NCBI GenBank assembly: GCA_029253585.1
Contig: JAQWZF010000018.1
Coordinates: forward strand, 1 to 64,000
Source of the DNA: Gammaproteobacteria bacterium
GTDB taxonomy: Bacteria; Pseudomonadota; Gammaproteobacteria; Pseudomonadales; Pseudohongiellaceae
Length of the DNA: 64,000 nt
Reading direction: 5' to 3'
Part shown: positions 56,508-64,000 of the stretch, in pieces
Numbering within the stretch: the stretch's first letter is position 1
Layout of the letters: each line of letters opens with the position of its first letter
Made by a program: the position numbers and the translations under genes
The notes under the pieces: generated by a model
Databases searched by the model: none
What the model was told of the DNA's origin: nothing
What the model saw: only the letters and a program-made list of their open reading frames with translations

Positions 56508-56945
56508 CTAGGCACTGAGCCCAATGCCGCGCGCTATCAGCAGTGCCAACACGGGAATTATAAGCAGAAGAACAAGTTCGAATTTAAGCAGTAATCTGAG
56601 ATAGGAAGGCACCGCGATGATCTCCTCGTAGGACTTTCGATGCTTGAGAAAGAATGCTGCAGGGGCAATCGCGCAAAGTACCATCAGCAGGAACAGACCG
56701 AGCTTCACGTGAAAGATAGGATTGCTTGAATAAAATTCCGCAGGCTTTCCAACCCATAGCCAGAGTGTCAGGCCTATACCGAATACGAGCAGCGCGCTGA
56801 TGCCGCATACGGCATCCACCTTCGCCAGGTTGCGCGCATCTTCGCCGCTGATCTGAGGCTTGATTGCCATGTTTTCTACAACGAGTGCCCCCGCAAAACA
56901 AAAGATGGCGGCAAAGTGCAATAGTCTAAATAGTTCGTAGTACAT
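56508..56945 (-). CDS. DUF2214-like integral membrane protein
   Basis: 4 TM, RLLHFAAIFCFAGALVVENM. Confidence 0.65.
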   Translation of the reverse strand: MYYELFRLLHFAAIFCFAGALVVENMAIKPQISGEDARNLAKVDAVCGISALLVFGIGLTLWLWVGKPAEFYSSNPIFHVKLGLFLLMVLCAIAPAAFFLKHRKSYEEIIAVPSYLRLLLKFELVLLLIIPVLALLIARGIGLSA

Positions 56946-57061
56946 CCTGATGATGATACTGGATTTAGCGGTTTTGGGCTCATTTTAATGCGACCCAGCG
57001 CAAAATCCTGCTATGCTCAGAGCTGCTAATGATAAGAACAAACCAACAAACTGGAGGCACC

Positions 57062-58429
57062 ATGGCTGCTGATATAAGCTCCACACCCGAGACCGATCCA
57101 CAGAGCCAGGCTCATGTCGAAGCCAGTATGCGCAAGGTCGCATTGACGGCATTGGCGGGAACTAGCATCGAATGGTATGACTTTTTCCTCTACGCAACAG
57201 CGGCAGCCTTAGTATTTCCTTCTGCCTTCTTTCCAGACAGTACTCCGACGATAGGTCTCATTCTTTCTTTCGGTACCTTCGCCTTCGGTTTTATAGCGCG
57301 CCCTCTGGGCGGCATTCTCTTTGGTCATTTCGGTGATCGAATCGGACGCAAGCGTACACTCGTTGTCGCGTTGATGATGATGGGCGTCGCCTCGACATTG
57401 ATTGGTCTTCTGCCTACCTTCGCAACTATCGGGGTGGCGGCGCCAATTTTACTGAGCCTGCTTCGATTCACCCAGGGCCTTGCCATAGGCGGACAATGGG
57501 GCGGAGCCATGTTGCTGGTCACCGAGAGTGCTCCGGCAGATAAGCGTGGCTACTATGGCGCCTATGCCCAGGCGGGCGCTCCAGCAGGAGTGATCCTGGC
57601 CAATGTCGCATTTATGATTATTAGTTATTCGGTATCGGAAGACGCGTTCATGCAGTGGGGTTGGCGTATACCCTTCATCTCCAGTGTCGTGCTGATTTGG
57701 ATCAGCATGTATGTGCAGCTGCATATGGAGGACACCGATGCCTTTAAGGAACTGCAGGAACTTCAGGCGAAGAAACACGCCGAAGCAGCGGGGCCTGCCG
57801 TCGTAAGACGTTCGCCCATATTAGAGGCAATTGCCAAATACCCGAAGCGGATCGCCTTGGCTGCGGGTGCGTTTCTGTCTATTCAAGTCGCGTTCTATAT
57901 TTTGATCGGCTTCGTCTTGGCATATGGCACCGACGCAGAGGGTGCGGGGATGACCAGAAATGAAATGTTGTTCGCGGTATTGCTGGCTTCGGTACTTCAA
58001 ATTCCAGCCCAGTTTCTGGCGGCTTCTTACTCTGATAGAAACGGTCGTCGCGGTATATTCATGCTAGGGGCGATCCTAACTGGCGTGTGGGCATTTGCCT
58101 TGTTCCCGCTCATAGATACAGGTAACTTTTGGCTGATTGTAGTTGCGGTAAGCGGCGGCCTAATGTTTCTTGGTATGATGTACGGACCTCAGGCGGCGTT
58201 CTTTACCGAACTATTTAGCACCGAAGTTCGATACTCGGGAGCTTCACTGGGGTATCAGGTTGGAGCGATCTTAGGTGGAGCTTTCGCACCCACCATAGCA
58301 ACCATTCTGTGGACAGAATACGACATAGTGTGGGTGTCAGTCTATATAGCGATCGCATCACTACTGTCGCTGCTTTCCGTTGTGATGTTAACCGAAACCT
58401 ACAAAACCAGCCTGCATGATACAGACTAA
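57062..58429 (+). CDS. MFS transporter (metabolite:H+ symporter-type)
   Basis: GTSIEWYDFFLYATAAALVFPSAFFP, GHFGDRIGRKRTLV. Confidence 0.9.
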   Translation: MAADISSTPETDPQSQAHVEASMRKVALTALAGTSIEWYDFFLYATAAALVFPSAFFPDSTPTIGLILSFGTFAFGFIARPLGGILFGHFGDRIGRKRTLVVALMMMGVASTLIGLLPTFATIGVAAPILLSLLRFTQGLAIGGQWGGAMLLVTESAPADKRGYYGAYAQAGAPAGVILANVAFMIISYSVSEDAFMQWGWRIPFISSVVLIWISMYVQLHMEDTDAFKELQELQAKKHAEAAGPAVVRRSPILEAIAKYPKRIALAAGAFLSIQVAFYILIGFVLAYGTDAEGAGMTRNEMLFAVLLASVLQIPAQFLAASYSDRNGRRGIFMLGAILTGVWAFALFPLIDTGNFWLIVVAVSGGLMFLGMMYGPQAAFFTELFSTEVRYSGASLGYQVGAILGGAFAPTIATILWTEYDIVWVSVYIAIASLLSLLSVVMLTETYKTSLHDTD

Positions 58430-58515
58430 ATAGCCCTGTCTGCGCAGGTCGTAATGATTGGCCCTAGTATTCGGCTTCATTAGCTCTCTGCGCTGATGGG
58501 GCCGAAGCAATTATC

Positions 58516-59805
58516 TTGCATCACTTCATAGGTATCGATATGGCTAGAGTTAATTCCCTGCTTCTGCTTACATTATTGTCTTTAAGCCCGCCGGTGTTTG
58601 CCGCTCCTCCCAGTGGTCTGGAGCGGGGCATGCCGGAGAATCTGGGTTTCTCATCGCAAAGACTCGCACTGGCACATAAGATGTTATTGCAGCATGTGGA
58701 AGATGGGCGCGTCGCGGGTCTCGTCGCGGGGGTAGCTCGCCATGGTGAGGTCGTCTATCTGGAAAGCATGGGCTGGAATAACATCGAGCAAGAAAACCCG
58801 ATGTTGGAGGACTCGATCTTCCAGATCCGCTCTATGAGTAAGCCGATCACGGCGGTGGCCGCGATGCAGTTGATTGAGCAGGGCAAGATGAATCTGCAAG
58901 ATCCTGTCTCGAAATTTATTCCCAGTTTCGGAAACGCCCGGGTCTTTATAGATCCCGATGCAGCCGACTTTTCTGAAACTCGCGCAAGTAGCCGGGAGAT
59001 GACTATAGAAGATTTGCTGCTCAATACGGCAGGCCTCAGCCATAGATTTGGCGCTCTCTATAGGCAGAACGAGGTACGCTCCCGGGGCGATTCCCTGGAG
59101 CTATTGGTCGAGAAGGTAGCCGCGGTTCCGCTACTTGGCGATCCGGGTGAACAGTGGGTCTACAGTATTTCTATAACGGTGTTGGGGCGCATAATCGAGA
59201 TAGTGTCTGGTCAGGACTTTGATGACTACCTGAATGGGCAGGTCTACGGACCACTGCAGATGGATGACACGGCCTTCTATGTGAGTGCGGCAAAAGCGCA
59301 GAGATTGGCTCGAGCCTATCGGGTGTCGCCCGAAGACAGAAGCCTGAGTATACTGCCGCCGATGCCCATACCCATCACCCAAGATCCACCGCTGCTAGAA
59401 GGAGCGGCGGGTATCGTCAGCACGGTGCCCGATTATCTGCGCTTCCTTCAGGCCTTGCTCAACGGTGGCGAACTCGAAGGGCAGCGAATCCTGGAGCAAG
59501 CAACAGTAGAAACGATGACGCGCAATCATATATCGGCTGCGCTAATGCCCTTCGGTACAAATCCGAATAACCCGATGCTCGATCGAGGTTGGGGCTATGG
59601 TATGGCCGTGGTGGTAGATGAATCCAAGAGTTCCTATGGCACAACGAACGGTGAGTTTGGCTGGAGTGGTTCGCTGGGTACTTTCTCCTGGGCAGACCCT
59701 GTCTCTGGCACCAGTGGAGTGATAATGCTGCAAGTCCAGCCGGCGGGCGCTTATTCTATAGCTGAAAAATTTAAGGCGATGGTGTATCAGAGCATGATCG
59801 ACTAG
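58516..59805 (+). CDS. serine hydrolase (class C beta-lactamase fold)
   Basis: IRSMSKPITAVAAMQLIEQGK (SxxK), YSISITVLGRIIE. Confidence 0.88.
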   Translation: MHHFIGIDMARVNSLLLLTLLSLSPPVFAAPPSGLERGMPENLGFSSQRLALAHKMLLQHVEDGRVAGLVAGVARHGEVVYLESMGWNNIEQENPMLEDSIFQIRSMSKPITAVAAMQLIEQGKMNLQDPVSKFIPSFGNARVFIDPDAADFSETRASSREMTIEDLLLNTAGLSHRFGALYRQNEVRSRGDSLELLVEKVAAVPLLGDPGEQWVYSISITVLGRIIEIVSGQDFDDYLNGQVYGPLQMDDTAFYVSAAKAQRLARAYRVSPEDRSLSILPPMPIPITQDPPLLEGAAGIVSTVPDYLRFLQALLNGGELEGQRILEQATVETMTRNHISAALMPFGTNPNNPMLDRGWGYGMAVVVDESKSSYGTTNGEFGWSGSLGTFSWADPVSGTSGVIMLQVQPAGAYSIAEKFKAMVYQSMID

Positions 59806-59820
59806 GGCGACGAGGCGTTC

Positions 59821-60197
59821 TCATATATGGGTCCGCAGCGTTCCCAGCATCTGTGCAAACCGTTCCAGCACAGACCTTTCCTTGAGGTCGCGAAATTCAC
59901 CAGCGTCGAAGAAGGTGCCAAAGCAGTCTACACAGGTTTCATATTTTATATGAAACCTGTGTAGACCATGGGTAGCATAGGCCGGCTACACTTTGGACAT
60001 TGAATCTTTCGCATATCTCGATAACTCTCACCAACTTGTTTATCGCCAATATCGATAGATTCAGAACCCTTAATTTTGAGTAGGTCATCCTTCTTGAGCA
60101 CGTCGAACCAGAGCCCTTTGCACCCTGTGCATCTGTCGACTTCAATATCGTTAAAAGAAATCGTTTCAAACTCGGCGCTACATTTAGGGCAATTCAT
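59821..60197 (-). pseudogene. zf-TFIIB-like double zinc-ribbon protein, frameshifted
   Basis: MNCPKCSAEF...CTGCKGLWFD...CPKCSRPMLPMVYTGFI* then, in another frame, ETCVDCFGTFFDAGEFRDLKERSVLERFAQMLGTLRTHI*; break lies in a palindrome. Confidence 0.8.
59926..59966. repeat. 41-bp palindrome, 19-bp perfect arms
   Basis: GTCTACACAGGTTTCATAT-TTT-ATATGAAACCTGTGTAGAC. Confidence 0.95.
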
Positions 60198-60541
60198 GGT
60201 CTTTGACTCCCTAGGTTCTCTACAGAGAGTATGTTGAACGACTGCCACAAAGCAATAACATTGATTATAGACGTTTAGGTAGACAGCCCAGAAAGGCAGC
60301 TCCTAAAGTGAGAGCATCTGCACTGATTTCTGACCGCTGCGCTGGGAGTGAATATCCATTAGATGGCTTCGGTAAGGTGCATTGAGGCTACGTTATCGAC
60401 TGCCGTTTTCGGGATTTTCCAGACTTGCCAGCAGGGTGCTTTCCAACTATCTGGCCTTATCTTTCTGCTATCTATCTGCTACAGCCGGAGTAAAATAGCG
60501 CTGTAATTCCTATCTACAATTTTTCCAAAGAAGACCGTGCC

Positions 60542-61753
60542 ATGAAACTAGCAATACTCTCCTGTAGCCCCGATGCCTACAGCACTCGCCGACTGAAAGA
60601 AGCGGCTCAGAACCGCGATCATGAGGTAAAGATTTTAAATACTCTTAAGTTTGCCATTGATCTGCAAAAAGGCGTTCCAGATATTTACTACCGGCAGCAA
60701 CCTCTCGCTCATTACGATGCGGTGTTGCCAAGAATAGGTGCCTCGATTACCTACTATGGCACAGCGGTAGTGAGGCAGTTTCAAGAGATGGATGTATTCT
60801 GTGCTAACACCGCACACGGCATCACTAATTCTCGCGACAAGCTGCGCAGTCTGCAAATATTAAGTCGCCACCATATTGGTATCCCAAGAACTACGTTCGT
60901 GCGTGAGAAGAAAGACGTGATCCCAGCGATAGAGCGCGTGGGTGGGGCACCTGTCGTGATCAAGCTGATCGAGGGTACACAGGGTATCGGAGTGCTGCTC
61001 GCTGACACTATGAAACAGGCAGAATCAATTATCGAGCTGCTGCAAAGCCAGAAGCAGAACGTACTCATACAAAAATTTGTGGCTGAGAGTAAAGGCAAGG
61101 ATATTCGTGCCTTCGTTGTAGGTGACCGAGTAGTTGCTGCTATGCGACGAGTGGCCCAAGGCCAGGAATTCAGAAGTAATGTGCATCGGGGAGGTATCGC
61201 CGAAGCCGTTGAGCTTGATGAGCAATATCGGGAGACAGCAGTGAGGGCTGCGCAGATCTTGGGGTTGCAGGTTGCTGGTGTAGATATGCTCGAAGGCAAG
61301 GACGGGCCTCAGATCATGGAAGTAAATTCTTCTCCCGGTCTTGAGGGGATAGAAACCTGTACGGGCTTGGATATCGCTGGAGCCGTTATTGACTATATTG
61401 CCGCTCAGGTAGACTTTCCAGAGATCGATCTTCGCCAACGCTTAACTGTAAGCAAAGGTTATGGTGTTACTGAAATTTATGTGCCAGAGGGATCGAACTT
61501 CGTCGGCATTACCATTCGGGATACGAAGCTCTCCGAGATGGACATCAATGTACTCACGCTCTATCGCGGCAATAAGGTAATCCCAAATCCACGCTTAGAT
61601 CGGGTTCTGGAGCCAGATGACAAGCTGCTCTGCTTCGGTAAACTTGAGTCCATGCGAGGAATGATTCCGAAGAAGACGCGCCAGCGAAGACGGCCGGATG
61701 TGCAAGATTTGGTGTCTGAAGAGCTGGGCGGTCAGCAAGACAAGGAACAATAA
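60542..61753 (+). CDS. rimK: RimK-family ATP-grasp alpha-L-glutamate ligase with C-terminal RCK_C/TrkA-C-like domain
   Basis: MKLAILSCSPDAYSTRRLKEAAQNRDHEVKILNTLKFAID...EVNSSPGLEGIE; then GYGVTEIYVPEGSNFVGITIRDTKL...ILEPDDKLLCFG-type RCK_C pattern. Confidence 0.85.
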   Translation: MKLAILSCSPDAYSTRRLKEAAQNRDHEVKILNTLKFAIDLQKGVPDIYYRQQPLAHYDAVLPRIGASITYYGTAVVRQFQEMDVFCANTAHGITNSRDKLRSLQILSRHHIGIPRTTFVREKKDVIPAIERVGGAPVVIKLIEGTQGIGVLLADTMKQAESIIELLQSQKQNVLIQKFVAESKGKDIRAFVVGDRVVAAMRRVAQGQEFRSNVHRGGIAEAVELDEQYRETAVRAAQILGLQVAGVDMLEGKDGPQIMEVNSSPGLEGIETCTGLDIAGAVIDYIAAQVDFPEIDLRQRLTVSKGYGVTEIYVPEGSNFVGITIRDTKLSEMDINVLTLYRGNKVIPNPRLDRVLEPDDKLLCFGKLESMRGMIPKKTRQRRRPDVQDLVSEELGGQQDKEQ

Positions 61754-61759
61754 ATAGAG

Positions 61760-61798
61760 CCTGCCGCGCTGTATGAAAAGTTATTTTATAGCGGCAGG
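61760..61798 (+). terminator. hairpin after rimK
   Basis: CCTGCCGC...GCGGCAGG 8-bp stem with a TTTTT 8 nt downstream. Confidence 0.4.
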
Positions 61799-61837
61799 AA
61801 GTAGTTTTTGGAAGAGTAATAATTTGAGGTTCAGCCT

Positions 61838-62632
61838 ATGTGGTTAGCAACTAGCTGTGATTTTGAGTTCGAGATTACGGTGCCTACACCCTTTATCCTG
61901 ATGCTGCGCCCGCGCAGCGGTGCGCAGCAGTGGATTAGCCGCGAGGAATACAAGTTAACGCCTAGTATTCCGGTTACTGAATTTACGGATTATTACGGAA
62001 ATCTCTGCCAGAGATTGGTAGCCCCACCAGGGCATTTTGCAATTCATACAGCGGCAGAAGTGATGACTACTGATGTCGTTGATAGAGCGCCAGGTGCTCC
62101 GTTTGTTGATATCGACTATCTACCCAACGAGGTGTTGATCTTTTTGCTTCCCAGCAGATATTGTGAGTCCGAAAGCTTTAATCAGATGGCAGTAGAAATT
62201 ACCGAAGGGAAACTGTTGGGTTATGATCAGGTGGAAGCAATAGAGGACTGGCTGCGAGAGAGGATTAGCTATGTCCCCGGAAGTAGCGACAATCCAATTT
62301 CAGCCGTAGAAGTAAATCAGAAGCAGACGGGTGTCTGCCGAGATCTGGCCCACTTGGGCATAGCTTTATGTCGAGCGATTAGCATTCCTGCCCGGCTGGT
62401 AGTGGGCTATAACTATGGGCTGGTTCCTATGGACATGCATGCCTGGTTCGAAGCATTTGTGGGTGGGCGCTGGTATGCCTTTGATGCGACACAGGAAAAG
62501 ATTACAACGGGATATGTGGCTATCGGGTTTGGCAGAGATGCTGCAGACGTCGCAGTCTACAATCAATTCGGACCCTCTGTTTATCCAATCTCGCAAGTAG
62601 TCACCGTGGAGCTTCTTGAAGCGAAGGAGTAA
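61838..62632 (+). CDS. transglutaminase-like cysteine protease family protein
   Basis: [29 protein letters not shown]...[20 protein letters not shown] (Cys/His/Asp triad). Confidence 0.88.
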   Translation: MWLATSCDFEFEITVPTPFILMLRPRSGAQQWISREEYKLTPSIPVTEFTDYYGNLCQRLVAPPGHFAIHTAAEVMTTDVVDRAPGAPFVDIDYLPNEVLIFLLPSRYCESESFNQMAVEITEGKLLGYDQVEAIEDWLRERISYVPGSSDNPISAVEVNQKQTGVCRDLAHLGIALCRAISIPARLVVGYNYGLVPMDMHAWFEAFVGGRWYAFDATQEKITTGYVAIGFGRDAADVAVYNQFGPSVYPISQVVTVELLEAKE

Positions 62633-62639
62633 AAGCGGC

Positions 62640-62969
62640 TTATTTTTGTTTGCCCTTCAGTAGGGCTTTAATCTTGTTGCTGAAAGTGTCGTGCTTCAGG
62701 TCAGTAAACTTGCCGGCATCGAGAAATAACCTAACGCGACTGGGGCAGCCTCTATCCATATATGGGTTTGATTTGGATCAACGATCTTGTCCATATCCAC
62801 ATTGCAATGCGGACATTGCATATTTTCCACTCTCTTCGTATTTTTCCAACATGAAGGATTGAATCAGTAAACCGTAATAACTGCGGCAACGCTTAAGGCT
62901 GATATCGTCGCCATGATTCTTGATTTCTAATTCTCCAGTGCGTTCTGGGCAGGCTTTCTTGATCTCCAA
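62640..62969 (-). pseudogene. second zf-TFIIB-like gene, multiply frameshifted
   Basis: CPERTGELEIKNHGDDISLKRCRSYYGLLIQSFMLEKYEESGK, then MQCPHCNVDMDKIVDPNQTHIWIE, then FLDAGKFTDLKHDTFSNKIKALLKGKQK* in different frames. Confidence 0.7.
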
Positions 62970-63214
62970 TAGCGCAAAAACAGCAGAGTAAAGTCATAGG
63001 AGTTATAGTTTAAATAGCAAGTGCTACAAACCGGGACTAACGCTAGTTTGATCCAGTCTTCTTGCCTTGGGGCCCGTCAGACAGCGCGAGTAAATAGGGA
63101 GCCTCTAGTAGAGCAAGATGCTGGAATAAAAGCAGTTTTACAGTTAATCTTCGCCTACATAAACGGGCGGCATGAGTTCAAATCATGCTAGTAGACGACT
63201 CGCAATAATCGCGT

Positions 63215-63694
63215 ATGCAAGTAGAAGAACGGGAAGAAACAACACAGATGAAAGCATTGGGATGGCGCGAATGGGTTCAGCTGCCAGATTTGGTTGATGT
63301 TCCGGTTAAAGCAAAGGTTGATACAGGTGCAAAGACTTCCTCCTTACATGCTTTTTTTATCGAGCCTTATACCAGAGATGGAAATCCCTGGGTAAAATTT
63401 TTGTTGCACCCGAATCAGAATGACAATGATATAGAAGTGGAGTGCCATGCTGCCGTTTCTGATAGGCGGGAGGTTTCCGATTCTGGTGGGCATAAAGAAA
63501 AACGCTACGTAATCGAATCGTCGATAGTGATAGGTAAAGACGTGTTGATCGCCGAACTAACACTCACCGATAGAGACTCGATGAGCTTTAGAATGTTGCT
63601 AGGCCGAAACTTGCTTCGTGGGAGCTTTCTCGTGGATAGTGGCTCATCGTTCCTCATGGGCGGCAACTCCAAGCAAGCCCAGGTAAAAATCTAG
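63215..63694 (+). CDS. ATP-dependent zinc protease/RimB-like retropepsin-fold protein
   Basis: VPVKAKVDTGAKTSSLHA ... FRMLLGRNLLRGSFLVD. Confidence 0.88.
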   Translation: MQVEEREETTQMKALGWREWVQLPDLVDVPVKAKVDTGAKTSSLHAFFIEPYTRDGNPWVKFLLHPNQNDNDIEVECHAAVSDRREVSDSGGHKEKRYVIESSIVIGKDVLIAELTLTDRDSMSFRMLLGRNLLRGSFLVDSGSSFLMGGNSKQAQVKI

Positions 63695-64000
63695 CTAGAC
63701 TATCGCCGGTTCGGTAGAGGGTTTCTCATCGGTTGCAGGGTCCATTTCATCCTGAAACACCTCAACGATCTCTTGCACGCTTTCCGCATCTTTAAATTTT
63801 GCGATGTGAAATAGGGCTTCGCCTTCATTGACTAGCGGAATATTCGTGCGCCCGATAATGATTCCCTCACCATTGGCAACTACGGTCTCTTCAGAGGAGC
63901 CGAACGGATCGGAGATGATGCCGAGTACCTCATTGTGTTCTACCTTTTCACCCAAGGATTTTGCTGCGCGAAGAATACCACTCTTCGCTGCTCTGACCCA
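63695..64000 (-). CDS. succinylglutamate desuccinylase/aspartoacylase (AstE/AspA-like) C-terminus, partial
   Basis: Frame is open to the window edge (WVRAAKSGILRAAKSLGEKVEHNEVLGIISDPFGSSEETVVANGEGIIIGRTNIPLVNEGEALFHIA). Confidence 0.8.
   Translation of the reverse strand, partial: WVRAAKSGILRAAKSLGEKVEHNEVLGIISDPFGSSEETVVANGEGIIIGRTNIPLVNEGEALFHIAKFKDAESVQEIVEVFQDEMDPATDEKPSTEPAIV

Noticed and set aside
60781-61299. 172-aa minus-strand Ser/Thr/Cys-rich ORF
   Set aside because: Antisense to rimK; composition is the mirror of the sense codons.
63170-63195. tRNA T-arm-like GCATGAGTTCAAATCATGC
   Set aside because: GTTCAAA loop looks tRNA-like, but stem register is wrong and no acceptor, D or anticodon arms fit around it.

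Overview
The window is a 64 kb bacterial chromosome segment, probably from a marine-type gammaproteobacterium (inferred from gene content and order). Positions 1-32 kb hold the translation/transcription super-cluster: tuf 3' end, tRNA-Trp, secE, nusG, rplKAJL, rpoBC, rpsLG, fusA, a second tuf, the S10/spc/alpha operons, rpoA and rplQ. Positions 32-64 kb are accessory or metabolic. They include a PLP aminotransferase, an EamA transporter, an LspA-like protein, and glpK divergent from a glpD-S-T-P-Q-(insert)-U-V glycerol ABC import locus. They also include an alpha/beta hydrolase, a SorAB-like sulfite dehydrogenase, a P1 peptidase, an MFS transporter, a serine hydrolase, and a RimK/transglutaminase/RimB/AstE-like cluster at the right edge. 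The main non-routine observations are: (1) three ~72-bp GGGGTCAGAGTAA...TTACTCTGACCCC inverted-repeat elements inside essential ribosomal operons, plus a possible decayed fourth; (2) a textbook intrinsic terminator between rpsJ and rplC; (3) a RimK ligase with an apparent C-terminal RCK_C (TrkA-C) domain next to a transglutaminase-like protein, a RimB-like protease and an AstE-like protein; (4) two decayed zf-TFIIB-like genes, one split at a 41-bp perfect-arm palindrome; (5) GlpS/GlpT ATPases with complementary degenerate motifs; (6) an inserted PD40-CehA-like gene and a REP/BIME-like pair splitting the glycerol transporter operon; (7) C-terminal tails on L5 and L15. No CRISPR array, rRNA, prophage or intact transposase was seen. 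All family assignments are from reading the translations, not from database searches.
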